This document shows, in pieces, positions 26,346 through 34,860 of a stretch of 64,000 nucleotides of DNA. The DNA lies in assembly GCA_963834705.1 (NCBI GenBank), contig CAWICV010000001.1, positions 1,674,001 through 1,738,000 of the forward strand, written 5' to 3'. The number at the start of each line of letters is the position of its first letter. Position 1 is the stretch's first letter. Below the pieces are notes generated by a model. It made no database searches and was not told the DNA's origin. It saw only the letters and a list, made by a program, of their open reading frames with translations. The position numbers were made by a program, and so were the translations under genes. This stretch comes from RYN-230 sp963834705 (GTDB lineage Bacteria; Actinomycetota; Actinomycetes; Streptosporangiales; Streptosporangiaceae).

Positions 26346-27584
26346 ATGGCAGACAAGCGAGTTCTGGGCATCGTGCTGGCGGGCGGGGCGGGCAAGCGGC
26401 TGGCCCCGCTGACCGCGGATCGGGCCAAGCCGGCCGTGCCGTTCGGCGGCATGTACCGGCTGGTCGATTTCGCCCTGTCCAACCTGGCCAACGCGGGAAT
26501 CTACCGGATCGCCGTGCTGACCCAGTACAAGAGCCACAGCCTGGACCGGCACATCAGCACCGCCTGGCGGATGAGCACGCTGCTGGGCAACTACGTGACC
26601 CCGGTGCCAGCCCAGCAGCGGCTCGGCCCGCACTGGTACACGGGGTCGGCGGATGCCATATACCAGTCGCTGAACCTGATCTACGACGAACGGCCGGACC
26701 TGGTCATCGTGTTCGGCGCCGACCACGTGTACCGGATGGACCCGCGGCAGATGATCGACCAGCACGTCGAGCACGGCGCCGGGGTGACGGTGGCCGCCAT
26801 CCCGGTGCCCCGCGCTGAGGCCAGCGCGTTCGGCATCGTCCATGTGGGCGAGGACGGCCGCACCCTGGAGGAATTCCTGGAGAAGCCGGCCGATCCGCCG
26901 CCACTGCCCGGGCGGTCCGAGGAGTGCTACGCCTCGATGGGCAACTACCTGTTCTCCGCCGACGTGCTGGTCGAGGCGCTGCGCAAGGACGCGGCCAGCC
27001 CGGCCAGCCGGCACGACATGGGCGGCGACATCATCCCGATGCTGGTCGAGGAGGGCTGCGCGCAGGTGTACGACTTCATGACCAACGAGGTGCCGGGGGC
27101 GACCGACCGGGACTGTGGCTACTGGCGCGACGTCGGCACGCTGGATTCCTACTTCGACGCGCACATGGACCTGTGCGCCGTGCACCCGATATTCAACCTG
27201 TACAACGACCGCTGGCCGATCCTGACCCACGTGTCCTCGCAGCCGCCCGCCAAGTTCGTGCACGATTCCGGCGACCGGATCGGCCGGGCCATCGACAGCC
27301 TGGTCAGCAACGGCGTCATCGTGTCCGGCGGCCTGGTCCGCGAGTCGGTGCTGTCCCCCGGCGTCCGGGTGAACAGCTGGTCCCGGGTGGAGCGGTCGGT
27401 GATCCTGAACAACACGGTCATCGGCCGGCATGCGGTGATCAAGAACGCGATCATCGACAAGAACGTGACCATCCCCGAGGGAGTCGTCATCGGGGTGGAC
27501 AAGGAGCAGGACCGGGCGCGCGGCTTCGCGGTGTCCGCGGGCGGCGTCACCGTGGTGGGCAAGAGCCAGAAGGTCACCGGATGA
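26346..27584 (+). CDS. glgC: glucose-1-phosphate adenylyltransferase
   Basis: 412 residues. It makes ADP-glucose from glucose 1-phosphate and ATP. Nucleotidyltransferase motif VLAGGAGKRLAPLTADRAKPAVPFGG, catalytic FGADHVYRMD, substrate-binding EKPAD and GNYLFSADVLV, DVGTLDSYFDAHMDL; the C-terminal left-handed beta-helix has SVLSPGVRVNSWSRVERSVI. ATG at 26346, AAGGGG upstream. Its stop overlaps the glgM start by ATGA. Length is typical. Confidence 0.97.
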   Translation: MADKRVLGIVLAGGAGKRLAPLTADRAKPAVPFGGMYRLVDFALSNLANAGIYRIAVLTQYKSHSLDRHISTAWRMSTLLGNYVTPVPAQQRLGPHWYTGSADAIYQSLNLIYDERPDLVIVFGADHVYRMDPRQMIDQHVEHGAGVTVAAIPVPRAEASAFGIVHVGEDGRTLEEFLEKPADPPPLPGRSEECYASMGNYLFSADVLVEALRKDAASPASRHDMGGDIIPMLVEEGCAQVYDFMTNEVPGATDRDCGYWRDVGTLDSYFDAHMDLCAVHPIFNLYNDRWPILTHVSSQPPAKFVHDSGDRIGRAIDSLVSNGVIVSGGLVRESVLSPGVRVNSWSRVERSVILNNTVIGRHAVIKNAIIDKNVTIPEGVVIGVDKEQDRARGFAVSAGGVTVVGKSQKVTG

Positions 27585-28843
27585 GCGCGGGTGCTGACCC
27601 GGGGGGGAGACCCCCCGCTCCGCTCTCCCGGGCGATAACCCCCGGAGCCCCCGGCCCCCGATCGGCCCGGCGGCCCGAGCCGGCCGCTGGCGCGGCCGCC
27701 GGCCGGCTCCGGGTCGCGCTGCTCACCCGGGAGTATCCCCCAGACGTCTACGGCGGGGCCGGCGTGCACGTCGCCTACCTGGCCCGGGAACTGGCCAGCC
27801 GGGTCGAGCTGACCGTGCACTGTGAGGGCGGCGAGCGTCCCGGCGCGGTCGCCCACCAGCCGTGGGACCAGCTGGCCGGGGCCAACCAGGCGCTGCGCAC
27901 CATGTCGGTGGACCTGGCCATGACGGCAACCGTCTCCGGAGCCGACCTGGTGCACTCGCACACCTGGTACGCGAACCTCGGCGGCCACCTGGCCGCGCTG
28001 CTGTACGGCGTGCCGCACGTGATGACCGTGCACTCGCTGGAGCCGCTGCGGCCGTGGAAGGCGGAGCAGCTGGGCGGCGGGTACGCGCTGTCCAGCTGGT
28101 GCGAGAAGGTGGCGGTGGAGTCGGCCGACGCGGTCATCGCGGTGTCCAGCGGGATGCGGGCCGACGTGCTGGCCGCCTACCCGGCGCTCACCCCGGAGCG
28201 CGTGGTCGTCATCCGCAACGGCATCGACAGCGCCGAGTACGCGCCGGATCCCGGCACGGCCGTGCTGGACCGGTACGGGGTCGACCCGGCCCGCCCGGCC
28301 GTTATCTTCGTCGGCCGGATCACCCGGCAGAAGGGCGTGCCGGTGCTGCTCCGGGCCGCGGCCAGCCTGGCCGCGGACGCGCAGCTGGTGCTGTGCGCCG
28401 GGCAGCCGGATACCCCCGAGCTGGCCGAGGAGGTCACCGGCCTGGTGGCCAGCCTGCAGGCGTCCCGGGCCGGGGTGATCTGGATCCCGGAGATGCTGCC
28501 CAAGCGCGAGGTCATCCAGCTGCTGTCGCACGCCACCGTGTTCGCCTGCCCGTCGCTGTACGAACCGCTGGGCATCGTCAACCTGGAGGCGATGGCCTGC
28601 GGCACGGCGGTGGTCGGCAGCCAGGTGGGGGGCATCCCCGAAGTCGTGATGGACGGCGAGACCGGCCTGCTGGTGCCGCCGGACGACCCGGCCGCGCTGG
28701 CCGCCGCGCTGAACGCGCTGATCCGCGACCCGGCGCGGGCCGCCGCCATGGGCGCGGCCGGGCGCAAGCGGGCCACGACCGAGTTCGGCTGGGACGCCAT
28801 CGCCGCGCAGACCGCTGACCTGTACGCCAGCCTGCTCCGCTAG
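27581..28843 (+). CDS. glgM: GT4 glycogen synthase / maltose-1-phosphate synthase (GlgM/GlgA)
   Basis: 420 residues of the actinobacterial GT4 enzyme named GlgA or GlgM. In mycobacteria it transfers glucose from ADP-glucose to glucose 1-phosphate, giving maltose 1-phosphate for the GlgE pathway. LTREYPPDVYGGAGVHVAYLAREL is the N-terminal donor loop; FVGRITRQKGV and YEPLGIVNLEAMACGTAVVGSQVGGIPEVV are the C-terminal donor site. About 40 Pro/Ala-rich residues precede the core; GTG at 27716 within the core is unlikely. Overlap with glgC shows coupled translation. GlgM versus GlgA activity cannot be decided from sequence alone. Confidence 0.9.
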   Translation: MSAGADPGGRPPAPLSRAITPGAPGPRSARRPEPAAGAAAGRLRVALLTREYPPDVYGGAGVHVAYLARELASRVELTVHCEGGERPGAVAHQPWDQLAGANQALRTMSVDLAMTATVSGADLVHSHTWYANLGGHLAALLYGVPHVMTVHSLEPLRPWKAEQLGGGYALSSWCEKVAVESADAVIAVSSGMRADVLAAYPALTPERVVVIRNGIDSAEYAPDPGTAVLDRYGVDPARPAVIFVGRITRQKGVPVLLRAAASLAADAQLVLCAGQPDTPELAEEVTGLVASLQASRAGVIWIPEMLPKREVIQLLSHATVFACPSLYEPLGIVNLEAMACGTAVVGSQVGGIPEVVMDGETGLLVPPDDPAALAAALNALIRDPARAAAMGAAGRKRATTEFGWDAIAAQTADLYASLLR

Positions 28844-29160
28844 CAGACAATTCTCGGCCAAGATCACCTCTCAGCCAAGATCACCGCGACTTTTCACGGA
28901 TGTGGTGCGCTGGATGCCCGTTTTATCGCGGTTTTCGCGAACCGTTCACGTGAAGAGCCATCTCGGCCGGCCGGGCGGTCGCGGGGCGTGAAAATGGGCA
29001 CACCTACTGCCCGAGACCCTGTGCGAGGCCGTGGCGCGGGTGGGGACACGGCGGGCCTTAGATAAGCCACCTGCGATTATGCCGGACGCGGCGTTGGCTG
29101 GGGACCCTATTTTCGGGTCAGTGCCGGTTGCCGGGCCGGGTGGGCGACCGGGAGCAGCGA
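28844..29160. other. spacer, no gene seen
   Basis: 317 bp between glgM and a convergent hypothetical gene. It contains a direct repeat (GCCAAGATCACC at about 28857 and again near 28874), a weak TCGCG-N5-CGCGA hairpin and a slightly AT-richer segment near 28,850-28,950. No coding region has convincing features; terminators for both flanking genes may lie here. Confidence 0.5.
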
Positions 29161-29466
29161 TCAGTGGGTGGTGGCAGGGTCTACGGTGCCGCTGGCGATG
29201 GTGGCCACGACGCGCTGGGTGGTCTCGCTGCCGGTGAGCGCGGCCACCATGCTGTCCCGGCACACTTCGTAGGAGTAAGTCACGCCTTCGCCGTTGGCGT
29301 GCATCTGCGCCCAGCTCCGGATGGCCTGGATCTCGGCGCGGTCGTTCCCCTCCTGCCCCTCGGTGGCGCTTTCCGGGCTGGACATCTCCGACTGCTGCAT
29401 GTCCGGCGGTATCGTCCCGGCTGGCCAGATCCGGACCAGGTACTTGGTGACCAGGGGGGCGCTCAC
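29161..29466 (-). CDS. hypothetical protein, 101 residues
   Basis: Unrecognised. GTG at 29466 begins SAPLVTKYLVRIWPAGTIPPD, followed by an acidic/polar stretch rich in Ser, Glu and Gln, then IRSWAQMHANGEGVTYSYEVCRDSMVAALTGSETTQRVVATIASG. The frame continues 66 codons further upstream but with low-complexity Arg/Pro/Ala sequence, so the shorter start is preferred. No signal peptide or membrane segment. The coherent amphipathic C-terminal half suggests a real soluble protein. Confidence 0.5.
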   Translation of the reverse strand: MSAPLVTKYLVRIWPAGTIPPDMQQSEMSSPESATEGQEGNDRAEIQAIRSWAQMHANGEGVTYSYEVCRDSMVAALTGSETTQRVVATIASGTVDPATTH

Positions 29467-29691
29467 CGGGTCACCCCACGGGCTGGGCTGAGCCGCGCGG
29501 CTGGCACGCGGCGCCGGCCGCCGTGCGCCACCGGGACAGGGGACATGGGGCCAACGGTACCGTCTGGACCGGGCCGGCTCTACCTTGCCCGCAACCGCCG
29601 CATGTCCGGGCAAATTCATCTGCCGTAACCGCACCAATCTTTCACCCATCCCGGCCCGTACCACACATGACTGTTTCAGCCTGCTGTCGGG

Positions 29692-29718
29692 ACCGCGTGA
29701 ATGATTCAGCCACGCGGT
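29692..29718 (-). terminator. hairpin downstream of the quinone reductase gene
   Basis: Perfect 8-bp stem ACCGCGTG / CACGCGGT with an 11-nt loop, about 29 bp past the minus-strand stop at 29747. The rest of 29467-29746 shows no gene. Confidence 0.5.
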
Positions 29719-29746
29719 TGTGCGGCTAGCGCGGCGGCGGCCCCGG

Positions 29747-30736
29747 CTAAGCGGAGCGGGATTCGCGGCCGTGCGGGACGGTCCAGTCGAGGATGGGGCC
29801 GGCCGGGACGATACGCAGCGGGTTCAGCTGCGGGTGGGTCCGGTAGTAGTGGTTCTTGATGTGGCCGAAGTTGGTGGTGCCGCCGAACGCCGGGATCGAA
29901 TACAGGTCGCGGGCGTACGGCCACAGGTTCGGGTAGTCGGCCAGGCGGCGCAGGTTGGCCTTGAAGTGGGTGACGTAGACCGCGTCGAACCGGGCCAGGG
30001 TGACCCACAGCCGCACGTCGGCCTCGGTCACCGTGCCGCCGAACAGGTAGCGCCGGGTGGCCAGCCGCTGGTCCAGGTCGTCCAGGGTGGCGAACAGGTC
30101 GGCCACTGCATCCTGGTAGGCCGACTGGGTGGTGGCGAACCCGCACCGGTACACGCCGTTGTTGACGGTGGCGTAGACCCGCTCGTTGAGCGCGTCGATC
30201 TCCGCGCGCAGCGCCGCTGGGTACAGGTCGGTCCCCGGGGTGGCCCAGGCACCGAACTGTGTGTCCAGGTCGATGGTGATGTCCGGGAAGTTGTTCGACA
30301 CGATCCGGCCGGTCTGCTTGTCCCACAGCACCGGTACCGAGATATGCCCGTCGTAACCGGGCTCGGTCGCCTCGTACGCCTCGCGGAGCAGGGTGAAGCC
30401 GTTGACCGGGTCCGGCGTATAGCCCGGGCCGTCGCGGAACGCCCAGCCGCGCCCGTCCCGGACCGGGTCCAGCACGGACAGCGAGATCACCTCGTCCAGG
30501 CCGAGCAGGGCCCGGACGATCGCTGACCGGTGCGCCCACGGGCAGGCCAGCGAGATGTACAGGTGGTAGCGGCCGGGCTCGGCCGGGTAGCCGCTGGACC
30601 CGTCCGCGGTGATCCGGCCCTGGAACGGGTAGCGCGGCCGGACGAACGCACCGTCCGGCCGCGGCGGGGCCTTCAGGCCATAGTCGCCGAACTTCAGGAA
30701 ATCGACCGGGCTGGCCACCGCGGCGGTGCTCGTCAT
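29747..30736 (-). CDS. glutathionyl-hydroquinone reductase-like (GST Xi class)
   Basis: 329 residues of the Xi-class GST family (YqjG/ECM4), which reductively remove a thiol conjugate from hydroquinones. The catalytic CPWAH is at residues 65-69 within YHLYISLACPWAHR. SVPVLWDKQTGRIVSNNFPDI is the cis-Pro/thiol site; the C-terminal helical domain has NNGVYRCGFATTQSAYQ and TEADVRLWVTLARFDAVYVTHFK. Actinobacteria lack glutathione, so mycothiol or another thiol is a likely partner (inference). ATG at 30736. Confidence 0.93.
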   Translation of the reverse strand: MTSTAAVASPVDFLKFGDYGLKAPPRPDGAFVRPRYPFQGRITADGSSGYPAEPGRYHLYISLACPWAHRSAIVRALLGLDEVISLSVLDPVRDGRGWAFRDGPGYTPDPVNGFTLLREAYEATEPGYDGHISVPVLWDKQTGRIVSNNFPDITIDLDTQFGAWATPGTDLYPAALRAEIDALNERVYATVNNGVYRCGFATTQSAYQDAVADLFATLDDLDQRLATRRYLFGGTVTEADVRLWVTLARFDAVYVTHFKANLRRLADYPNLWPYARDLYSIPAFGGTTNFGHIKNHYYRTHPQLNPLRIVPAGPILDWTVPHGRESRSA

Positions 30737-31114
30737 AGCGCCGAGGTTACTTGGCGAAGAAGTGCAAGCCCAGAGAAGAACGCGATCAGCAGCAGGACGG
30801 CGATGACCGGGTCAGGGACTATGACCGGGCGGCGCCGCCCAGGCTGTGCAGCGGCCTCACCATGAACGTCCGGTCACACAATTACGCGAACCGCCCGCGG
30901 GCCGCGGAGGAAGGTGGCTGATCATGCGGCCCGGGCTGGTGGGTCCCGGGGGTCGAACTGATCGGCCCGGGACCCGTTTGGAGGCTACCTCCGCAAGCCG
31001 CCCGCAGGAAGAGGCCACTGGCCAGCTCACGCGAACTGGCCGGCCGCCACCCGGTCCCGCCCGGCCGCCCCCCACCCCCCTCAGGCCGGACGGGACCGCG
31101 CGGCCCGCGCCGGG
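30737..31114. other. non-coding stretch with a strong hairpin
   Basis: No gene recognised in this spacer. A perfect 10-bp inverted repeat GGGTCCCGGG / CCCGGGACCC (30941-30950 and 30966-30975, 15-nt loop) could be a terminator. A hydrophobic minus-strand stretch (PDPVIAVLLLIAFFSGLALL) ends in ATGA overlap with the reductase start but has no usable start codon. The right half runs into a gene remnant. Confidence 0.5.
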
Positions 31115-31204
31115 TGCGGCACCGCCGGGCAGCCGCTGACCCGGGCGGAATGGGCCGCCTACCTGCCCGGCCAGGCCTACCAGCCGCCCTGCCCATCCGG
31201 CTGA
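31115..31204 (+). pseudogene. remnant of a WD40/STAND-type protein C-terminus
   Basis: The plus frame reads GQPLTRAEWAAYLPGQAYQP and ends PPCPSG before the stop at 31202-31204. This is the characteristic C-terminal tail (LTRAEW...YLPG..Y) of actinobacterial WD40-repeat proteins with N-terminal STAND or kinase domains. The upstream sequence in this frame shows no WD repeats, so only the tail survives, as a relic of a deleted gene. Recognition is from memory of the family. Confidence 0.5.
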
Positions 31205-31216
31205 TCCGGCCTAAAC

Positions 31217-31228
31217 CTACATATGTAG
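31217..31228. promoter_or_regulatory. perfect 12-bp palindrome CTACATATGTAG
   Basis: A perfect dyad in a GC-rich background, located just beyond the 3' end of the PucR-type gene. A second partial copy (ACATATGTAGC) begins at 31242 inside the last codons of that gene. It may be a regulator-binding site or part of a terminator; no regulator is identified. Confidence 0.4.
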
Positions 31229-31233
31229 CCGAC

Positions 31234-32469
31234 CTAACTCGACATATGTAGCTTGGCCGTGCCGCGGAGCAGCTGGCGGGCGCGCAGCGCGACCTCCAGA
31301 TCGAAGCGCGCGGCCGGCTCGGCCAGCGCGGCGCCGAACAGCTCCTGGATCTGGCGCAGCCGGTAGCGGACCGTCTGCGGGTGGACATGCAGCTGGCTGG
31401 CGGCGAGCCGGGCGTTGCCGGCGTTCTGCAGCCAGGCCAGCAGCGTCTCGGCGATGATGTCCTGCTGGCTGGGCCGGAGCCGGGTCAGCGGGGCGAGCCA
31501 GACCGAGCTGAGCACCCGGGCCAGCTCCTCGTCGGACAGCAGCACCAGCGAGGTCAGGTGCTCGTCGCAACGGATCAGGCCGCGGCCGGCCCGGATCGCG
31601 CCGCGGCGGCCCAGCGTCAGCACCTGCCGGGCCCAGCGCAGTGAGCAGCCGGCCCGGCTGAGCGGCACCACCGGGCCGAACGCCCCGGTCCAGCCGCGCA
31701 GGCCGCGCTCGATCGTGTCCGCCCGGCCCGGCCCGTCCGGGTCCGGCACCAGCAGGCACGGGTCCTGACGGGTCATGTCCACCAGCACGTCCGGGGGCAG
31801 CGCGGGCAGCGGGCCAAAGTGGTCCCGGCTGCGCTCCTCGAGCGCGACCACGGCCACCTTGCGGGGCACCGGCCAGCCCGCCACGCGGGCCAGGTCGGTG
31901 ATCGCGTCCCGGGACACCGGCGGCTCGGTGACGATCAGGTCGAGCAGCCGCCGCCGCCTGCGCTCCAGCTCGCCGGCCACCTCGGCGCTGGCCCGGGCGA
32001 ACCCTTCGGCGCAGGCGGCGGCCAGCTCGTCGATGTACAGGAACAGCGCCTCGCCGACCGGGCCGATGACGCCGACGCTGAGGCTGCCCTGCACCGCCTG
32101 CTCGCACAGCGTGCGCCAGGTGACCCGGGCGCCCAGCCGCAGCGCCGCCTGCAGCGGCTCCAGGCTGCGGCCCTCAGCCGCCTCGATCCGGCCGATGCCG
32201 GTGAACAGCTCCGCGGTGGTCTCCCGGGAGGTGGCCGGGTCGTCGATGCGCTGTACGAACTGGTGCACCGCCTGGTGCACGGCCCGGCGCACGACGGAGG
32301 TGTAGTGGTCGTCGTGCGGCCGGGCGTACTCAGGCACCTCGCGCTGGATCGCGCCGATCACTTCCTCGGTGGCCCGGTCCAGTTCGGGCCGCAGCACCTC
32401 GGCCACCTCGCGCGGCACGGCCGGCCATCCCCCGGCACCGTGCGCCGTGGCCTCAGTCACTGACCGCAT
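31234..32469 (-). CDS. PucR/CdaR-family transcriptional regulator
   Basis: 411 residues. The C-terminal helix-turn-helix of the PucR/CdaR family (HTH_30) is AWLQNAGNARLAASQLHVHPQTVRYRLRQIQELFG. The N-terminal two thirds are a helical RsbR/GGDEF-like sensor region (FVQRIDDPATSRETTAELFTGIGRIEAAEGRSLEPLQAALRLG) typical of this actinobacterial group. ATG at 32469. It stands alone between spacers; the target is unknown. A second family member lies at 46302. Confidence 0.92.
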   Translation of the reverse strand: MRSVTEATAHGAGGWPAVPREVAEVLRPELDRATEEVIGAIQREVPEYARPHDDHYTSVVRRAVHQAVHQFVQRIDDPATSRETTAELFTGIGRIEAAEGRSLEPLQAALRLGARVTWRTLCEQAVQGSLSVGVIGPVGEALFLYIDELAAACAEGFARASAEVAGELERRRRRLLDLIVTEPPVSRDAITDLARVAGWPVPRKVAVVALEERSRDHFGPLPALPPDVLVDMTRQDPCLLVPDPDGPGRADTIERGLRGWTGAFGPVVPLSRAGCSLRWARQVLTLGRRGAIRAGRGLIRCDEHLTSLVLLSDEELARVLSSVWLAPLTRLRPSQQDIIAETLLAWLQNAGNARLAASQLHVHPQTVRYRLRQIQELFGAALAEPAARFDLEVALRARQLLRGTAKLHMSS

Positions 32470-32720
32470 GCCGCCTCACCCACCTGGTCCCGGCGACGCC
32501 AGCACGGAGGGGTGACCTCGGCGTCGCCCGCTGCCCAGAACCTACATCAGACCGCCCGCCCGGTCATTACTCGTGAGTAGATTTGTTGTCCGCGGTGCAC
32601 AAAAGGCGCTCCGAGCAGGCTGAACCGGGTGAGCAGACCGCATCGCCGGGCCGAGGTTCAATGTGACCACCGGAGCTCGGGGGGTCCCGGATCCCAGGCC
32701 CGCCGAGCATGGAGGCAAGG

Positions 32721-33686
32721 ATGCCTATCCGCCTGCTTACCCGACGAATCGCCCTGCTCACCGCCACCGTCAGCGCGGCCGTACTCACCGCAGCATGGCC
32801 CGCGGCCAGCGCCGCCGCCGCGACGTTACCGGTCAACTATGACTTCCTGGCCGGCGCGGCGACCACGTTCAACTCACCCACCACGCCGCCGCCCGGGGCC
32901 AACGACTTCTCCTGCCAGCCCAGCGCGGCGCATCCGGATCCGGTGATCCTGGTGCACGGGACGCTGGCCAACATGAACGACAACTGGCAGGCCGCGTCGC
33001 CCATCCTGGCCAACCACGGGTACTGCGTTTTCGCGTTCAACTACGGCGGGAGCTCGGCCACCTCCGACTTGCAGGGCACCGGGGACATCGCGGCCTCGGC
33101 GGCCCAGCTGGCCGCGTTCGTGAACACCGTGCTGGCCTCGACCGGGGCGGCGAAAGTGGATCTCGTCGGCCATTCCCAGGGCGGGATGATGCCGCGCTAC
33201 TACATCAATTTCCTGGGCGGGGCGGTCAAGGTGGCCACGTTCGTCGCGCTGGCCCCGTCCAACTACGGGACCACCCTGGACGGGCTGACCGTGCTCGGCA
33301 CCGACATCGGCCTGATCGAGCCGATCAACAGCGGGCTCGCCACCACCTGCCCTGCCTGCGTCGAGCAAGAGGAAGGCTCGGCGTTCCTGGCCAAGCTGAA
33401 CGCCACGCCCACCGTGACCGGGGTGAACTACACGGTCATCGAGACCAAGGACGACGAGGTGGTCACCCCGTACACGAACGCGTTCCTGCCCGCGGGCCCG
33501 AACGTCAGCAACATCACGCTGCAGAACCAGTGCCCGCTGGATGCCAGCGATCACGTGGAAATCGCCGCCGACCCGGTGGCCATGGCCGACATGCTGAACG
33601 CCCTCGACCCGGCCCAGCCGGTCAAGGTGCCGTGCCTGGCCGTGCTGCCGCTTACCGGCCCGGTCGGACCGGTCCCGGCGTTCTGA
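32721..33686 (+). CDS. secreted lipase/esterase (class 2 triacylglycerol lipase type)
   Basis: 321-residue exported alpha/beta hydrolase. Sec signal peptide of about 33 residues (MPIRLLTRRIALLTATVSAA... ending ASAAAA). Oxyanion loop VILVHGTLANMNDNW, nucleophile elbow GHSQGG with Ser152, and a late DHVEIAADP region with a probable catalytic His. Four or more Cys residues suggest disulfides. ATG at 32721 is preceded by GGAGG; ATG at 32709 in the same frame is less well placed. A hairpin follows the stop. It hydrolyses ester lipids outside the cell; the substrate is inferred from the family. Confidence 0.92.
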   Translation: MPIRLLTRRIALLTATVSAAVLTAAWPAASAAAATLPVNYDFLAGAATTFNSPTTPPPGANDFSCQPSAAHPDPVILVHGTLANMNDNWQAASPILANHGYCVFAFNYGGSSATSDLQGTGDIAASAAQLAAFVNTVLASTGAAKVDLVGHSQGGMMPRYYINFLGGAVKVATFVALAPSNYGTTLDGLTVLGTDIGLIEPINSGLATTCPACVEQEEGSAFLAKLNATPTVTGVNYTVIETKDDEVVTPYTNAFLPAGPNVSNITLQNQCPLDASDHVEIAADPVAMADMLNALDPAQPVKVPCLAVLPLTGPVGPVPAF

Positions 33687-33692
33687 GCGGAG

Positions 33693-33720
33693 GGCCGGGC
33701 GGGCTCAGTCCCGCCCGGCC
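33693..33720 (+). terminator. hairpin terminator after the lipase gene
   Basis: Perfect 11-bp inverted repeat GGCCGGGCGGG / CCCGCCCGGCC with loop CTCAGT, 7 nt after the lipase stop. It also spans the end of the convergent ABC fragment. Confidence 0.7.
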
Positions 33721-33986
33721 ACCGGCTCCGCGGCCCGCTCCCGGACCAGGCGGCCGACTGTCGCCCGCAGCTGCACGAACGCCGCCATTTCCCGGGTGCT
33801 GATCTGGTCCCGCGGGGCGGGCAAGGCGACCGGCAGATCGGCCCGGACCCGGCCCGGGCCCGGGGTCAGCACCACCACCCGGTCGCCCACGTACACGCTC
33901 TCGTCGATGTCGTGGGTCACCAGCAGGATGGTGATGTCCCGCTGCTGGCGCACGGCCAGCACCAGGTCTTCCAGGTCCTCCCGGGT
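33705..33986 (-). pseudogene. C-terminal fragment of an ABC transporter ATPase (SsuB/TauB-like)
   Basis: About 93 residues: EDLEDLVLAVRQQRDITILL, VTHDIDESVYVGDRVVVLTP and a normal C-terminal tail. It retains the switch His of the H-loop, but Walker A, signature and Walker B are missing. The sequence joins directly, in another frame, to the N-terminal piece of a permease at about 33987. This is what an internal deletion spanning permease 3' end and ATPase 5' end would leave. Non-functional. Confidence 0.8.
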
Positions 33987-34212
33987 CTGCCAGCACCCGG
34001 CCCAGGCTGGGCAGGACGTTGCCGGTCGCGTCCGGGGTGAGAAACAGGTGGCTGACCGGCCCGGAGAACCACAGCTGGTGCATCCTGGCCAGGATGGTGG
34101 ACGGCGGCGGGAAGAACGGGCTGGCCTGCAGCCGGGCCCACAGCTCCCAGACACCCAGCGCGGCCAGCAGCACGGCCCACCGGTACCACCACCGCCACCG
34201 CGTCACCCGCAT
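33987..34212 (-). pseudogene. N-terminal fragment of an ABC permease (SsuC/TauC-like)
   Basis: From ATG 34212 about 74 residues read MRVTRWRWWYRWAVLLAALG and VWELWARLQASPFFPPPSTI, then continue to SLGRVL. This is the first membrane segment and periplasmic start of a sulfonate/nitrate-type permease. The gene is cut at the junction with the ATPase fragment; the membrane core is lost. Its ATG overlaps the stop of the upstream permease fragment (ATGA), as in an original operon. Confidence 0.8.
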
Positions 34213-34547
34213 CAGGCCGCCTCCGCCTGGTACCGCTCGGCCCAGGGCAGCAGCCGGTGCTGCGCGCCCAGCAGCACGCCGTTCAGCAGCAGGCCGAGCA
34301 GGCCAGCCCAGATGGCGGCGGCCAGCACGAGCGCGGTATTGCCGGCCCCGGTGTTCGCTTCGGCGATGAACGCGCCGATCCCGGCACCGCTGATCCGGCC
34401 GGTCAGATAGCCGGTGCTGATGGACAGGATGAGCGCGATCGACGAGGCCAGCCGGATCCCGGTGGCGATGAACGGCGCGGCGCCGGGCAGCGCCAGGAAC
34501 CTGATCTGGGCCAGCCGGCCGAAGCCGAACGCGCGCAGCGTCTCCCA
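34212..34547 (-). pseudogene. C-terminal fragment of a second ABC permease
   Basis: About 112 residues from WETLRAFGFGRLAQIRFLAL through PGAAPFIATGIRLASSIALI to a natural C-terminus. It contains the EAA-like loop and two or three membrane helices of a BPD-type inner-membrane component. The N-terminal half is missing: at 34546 the sequence switches abruptly to a copy of a hydrolase gene. With the two other fragments it represents a decayed two-permease ABC operon. Confidence 0.8.
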
Positions 34548-34773
34548 CCACCGCGAGCTGGTTCTCGGCCCGCAGCTGGGCCCGCGCGGCCACGTTGAGC
34601 GCCAGCACCTCATCGTCCAGCCCGCCCACGATCAGCAAGGTGGCGGCCCGTACCGCGCCGAGCTGCGGGCCGGCCAGGTCCGGCCGGCCGCCGCGGGATA
34701 CGACGGCCGCGATGTCGCTGCCCGGCCCGGCGGCGGCCCGCAGCGCGGCCGCCGCCCCGGTGCTCGCCCCGAA
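34546..34773 (-). repeat. 228-bp duplicated segment, copy 1 (hydrolase fragment)
   Basis: Nearly identical to 39906-40134: I see one substitution (near 34581) and one missing C (near 34681) relative to copy 2. In this copy the frame RGGRPDLAGPQLGAVRAATL continues cleanly into LLIVGGLDDEVLALNVAA, as in intact dienelactone-hydrolase-like proteins, whereas copy 2 is frameshifted. No start or complete gene is present here. Confidence 0.9.
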
Positions 34774-34860
34774 TTTGTTGCCCGCGCCGGATAAATGGGC
34801 CGCCGAGCAGGCTGAACCGGGTGAGCAGACCGACGGCCGGGCCGGGTCCCGGCGTTCTGA
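34771..34860. repeat. scar resembling joined lipase 5' and 3' flanks
   Basis: The segment 34803-34832 matches 32612-32641 (CCGAGCAGGCTGAACCGGGT and following), and weaker similarity extends left (TTTGTTG-CCGCG). Then GGTCCCGGCGTTCTGAGC at about 34845-34862 matches the end of the lipase gene at 33672-33689. It looks like the upstream and terminal parts of a lipase copy joined after loss of the body. Confidence 0.6.

Noticed and set aside
28946..29263. 105-codon minus frame in the spacer after glgM
   Set aside because: His/Arg/Pro-rich with no motif; overlaps a better small gene in another frame.
30737..30860. Hydrophobic minus-strand peptide (PDPVIAVLLLIAFFSGLALL) ending in ATGA overlap with the quinone reductase gene
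   Set aside because: No ATG, GTG or TTG start in the frame before an upstream stop; left as unexplained sequence.
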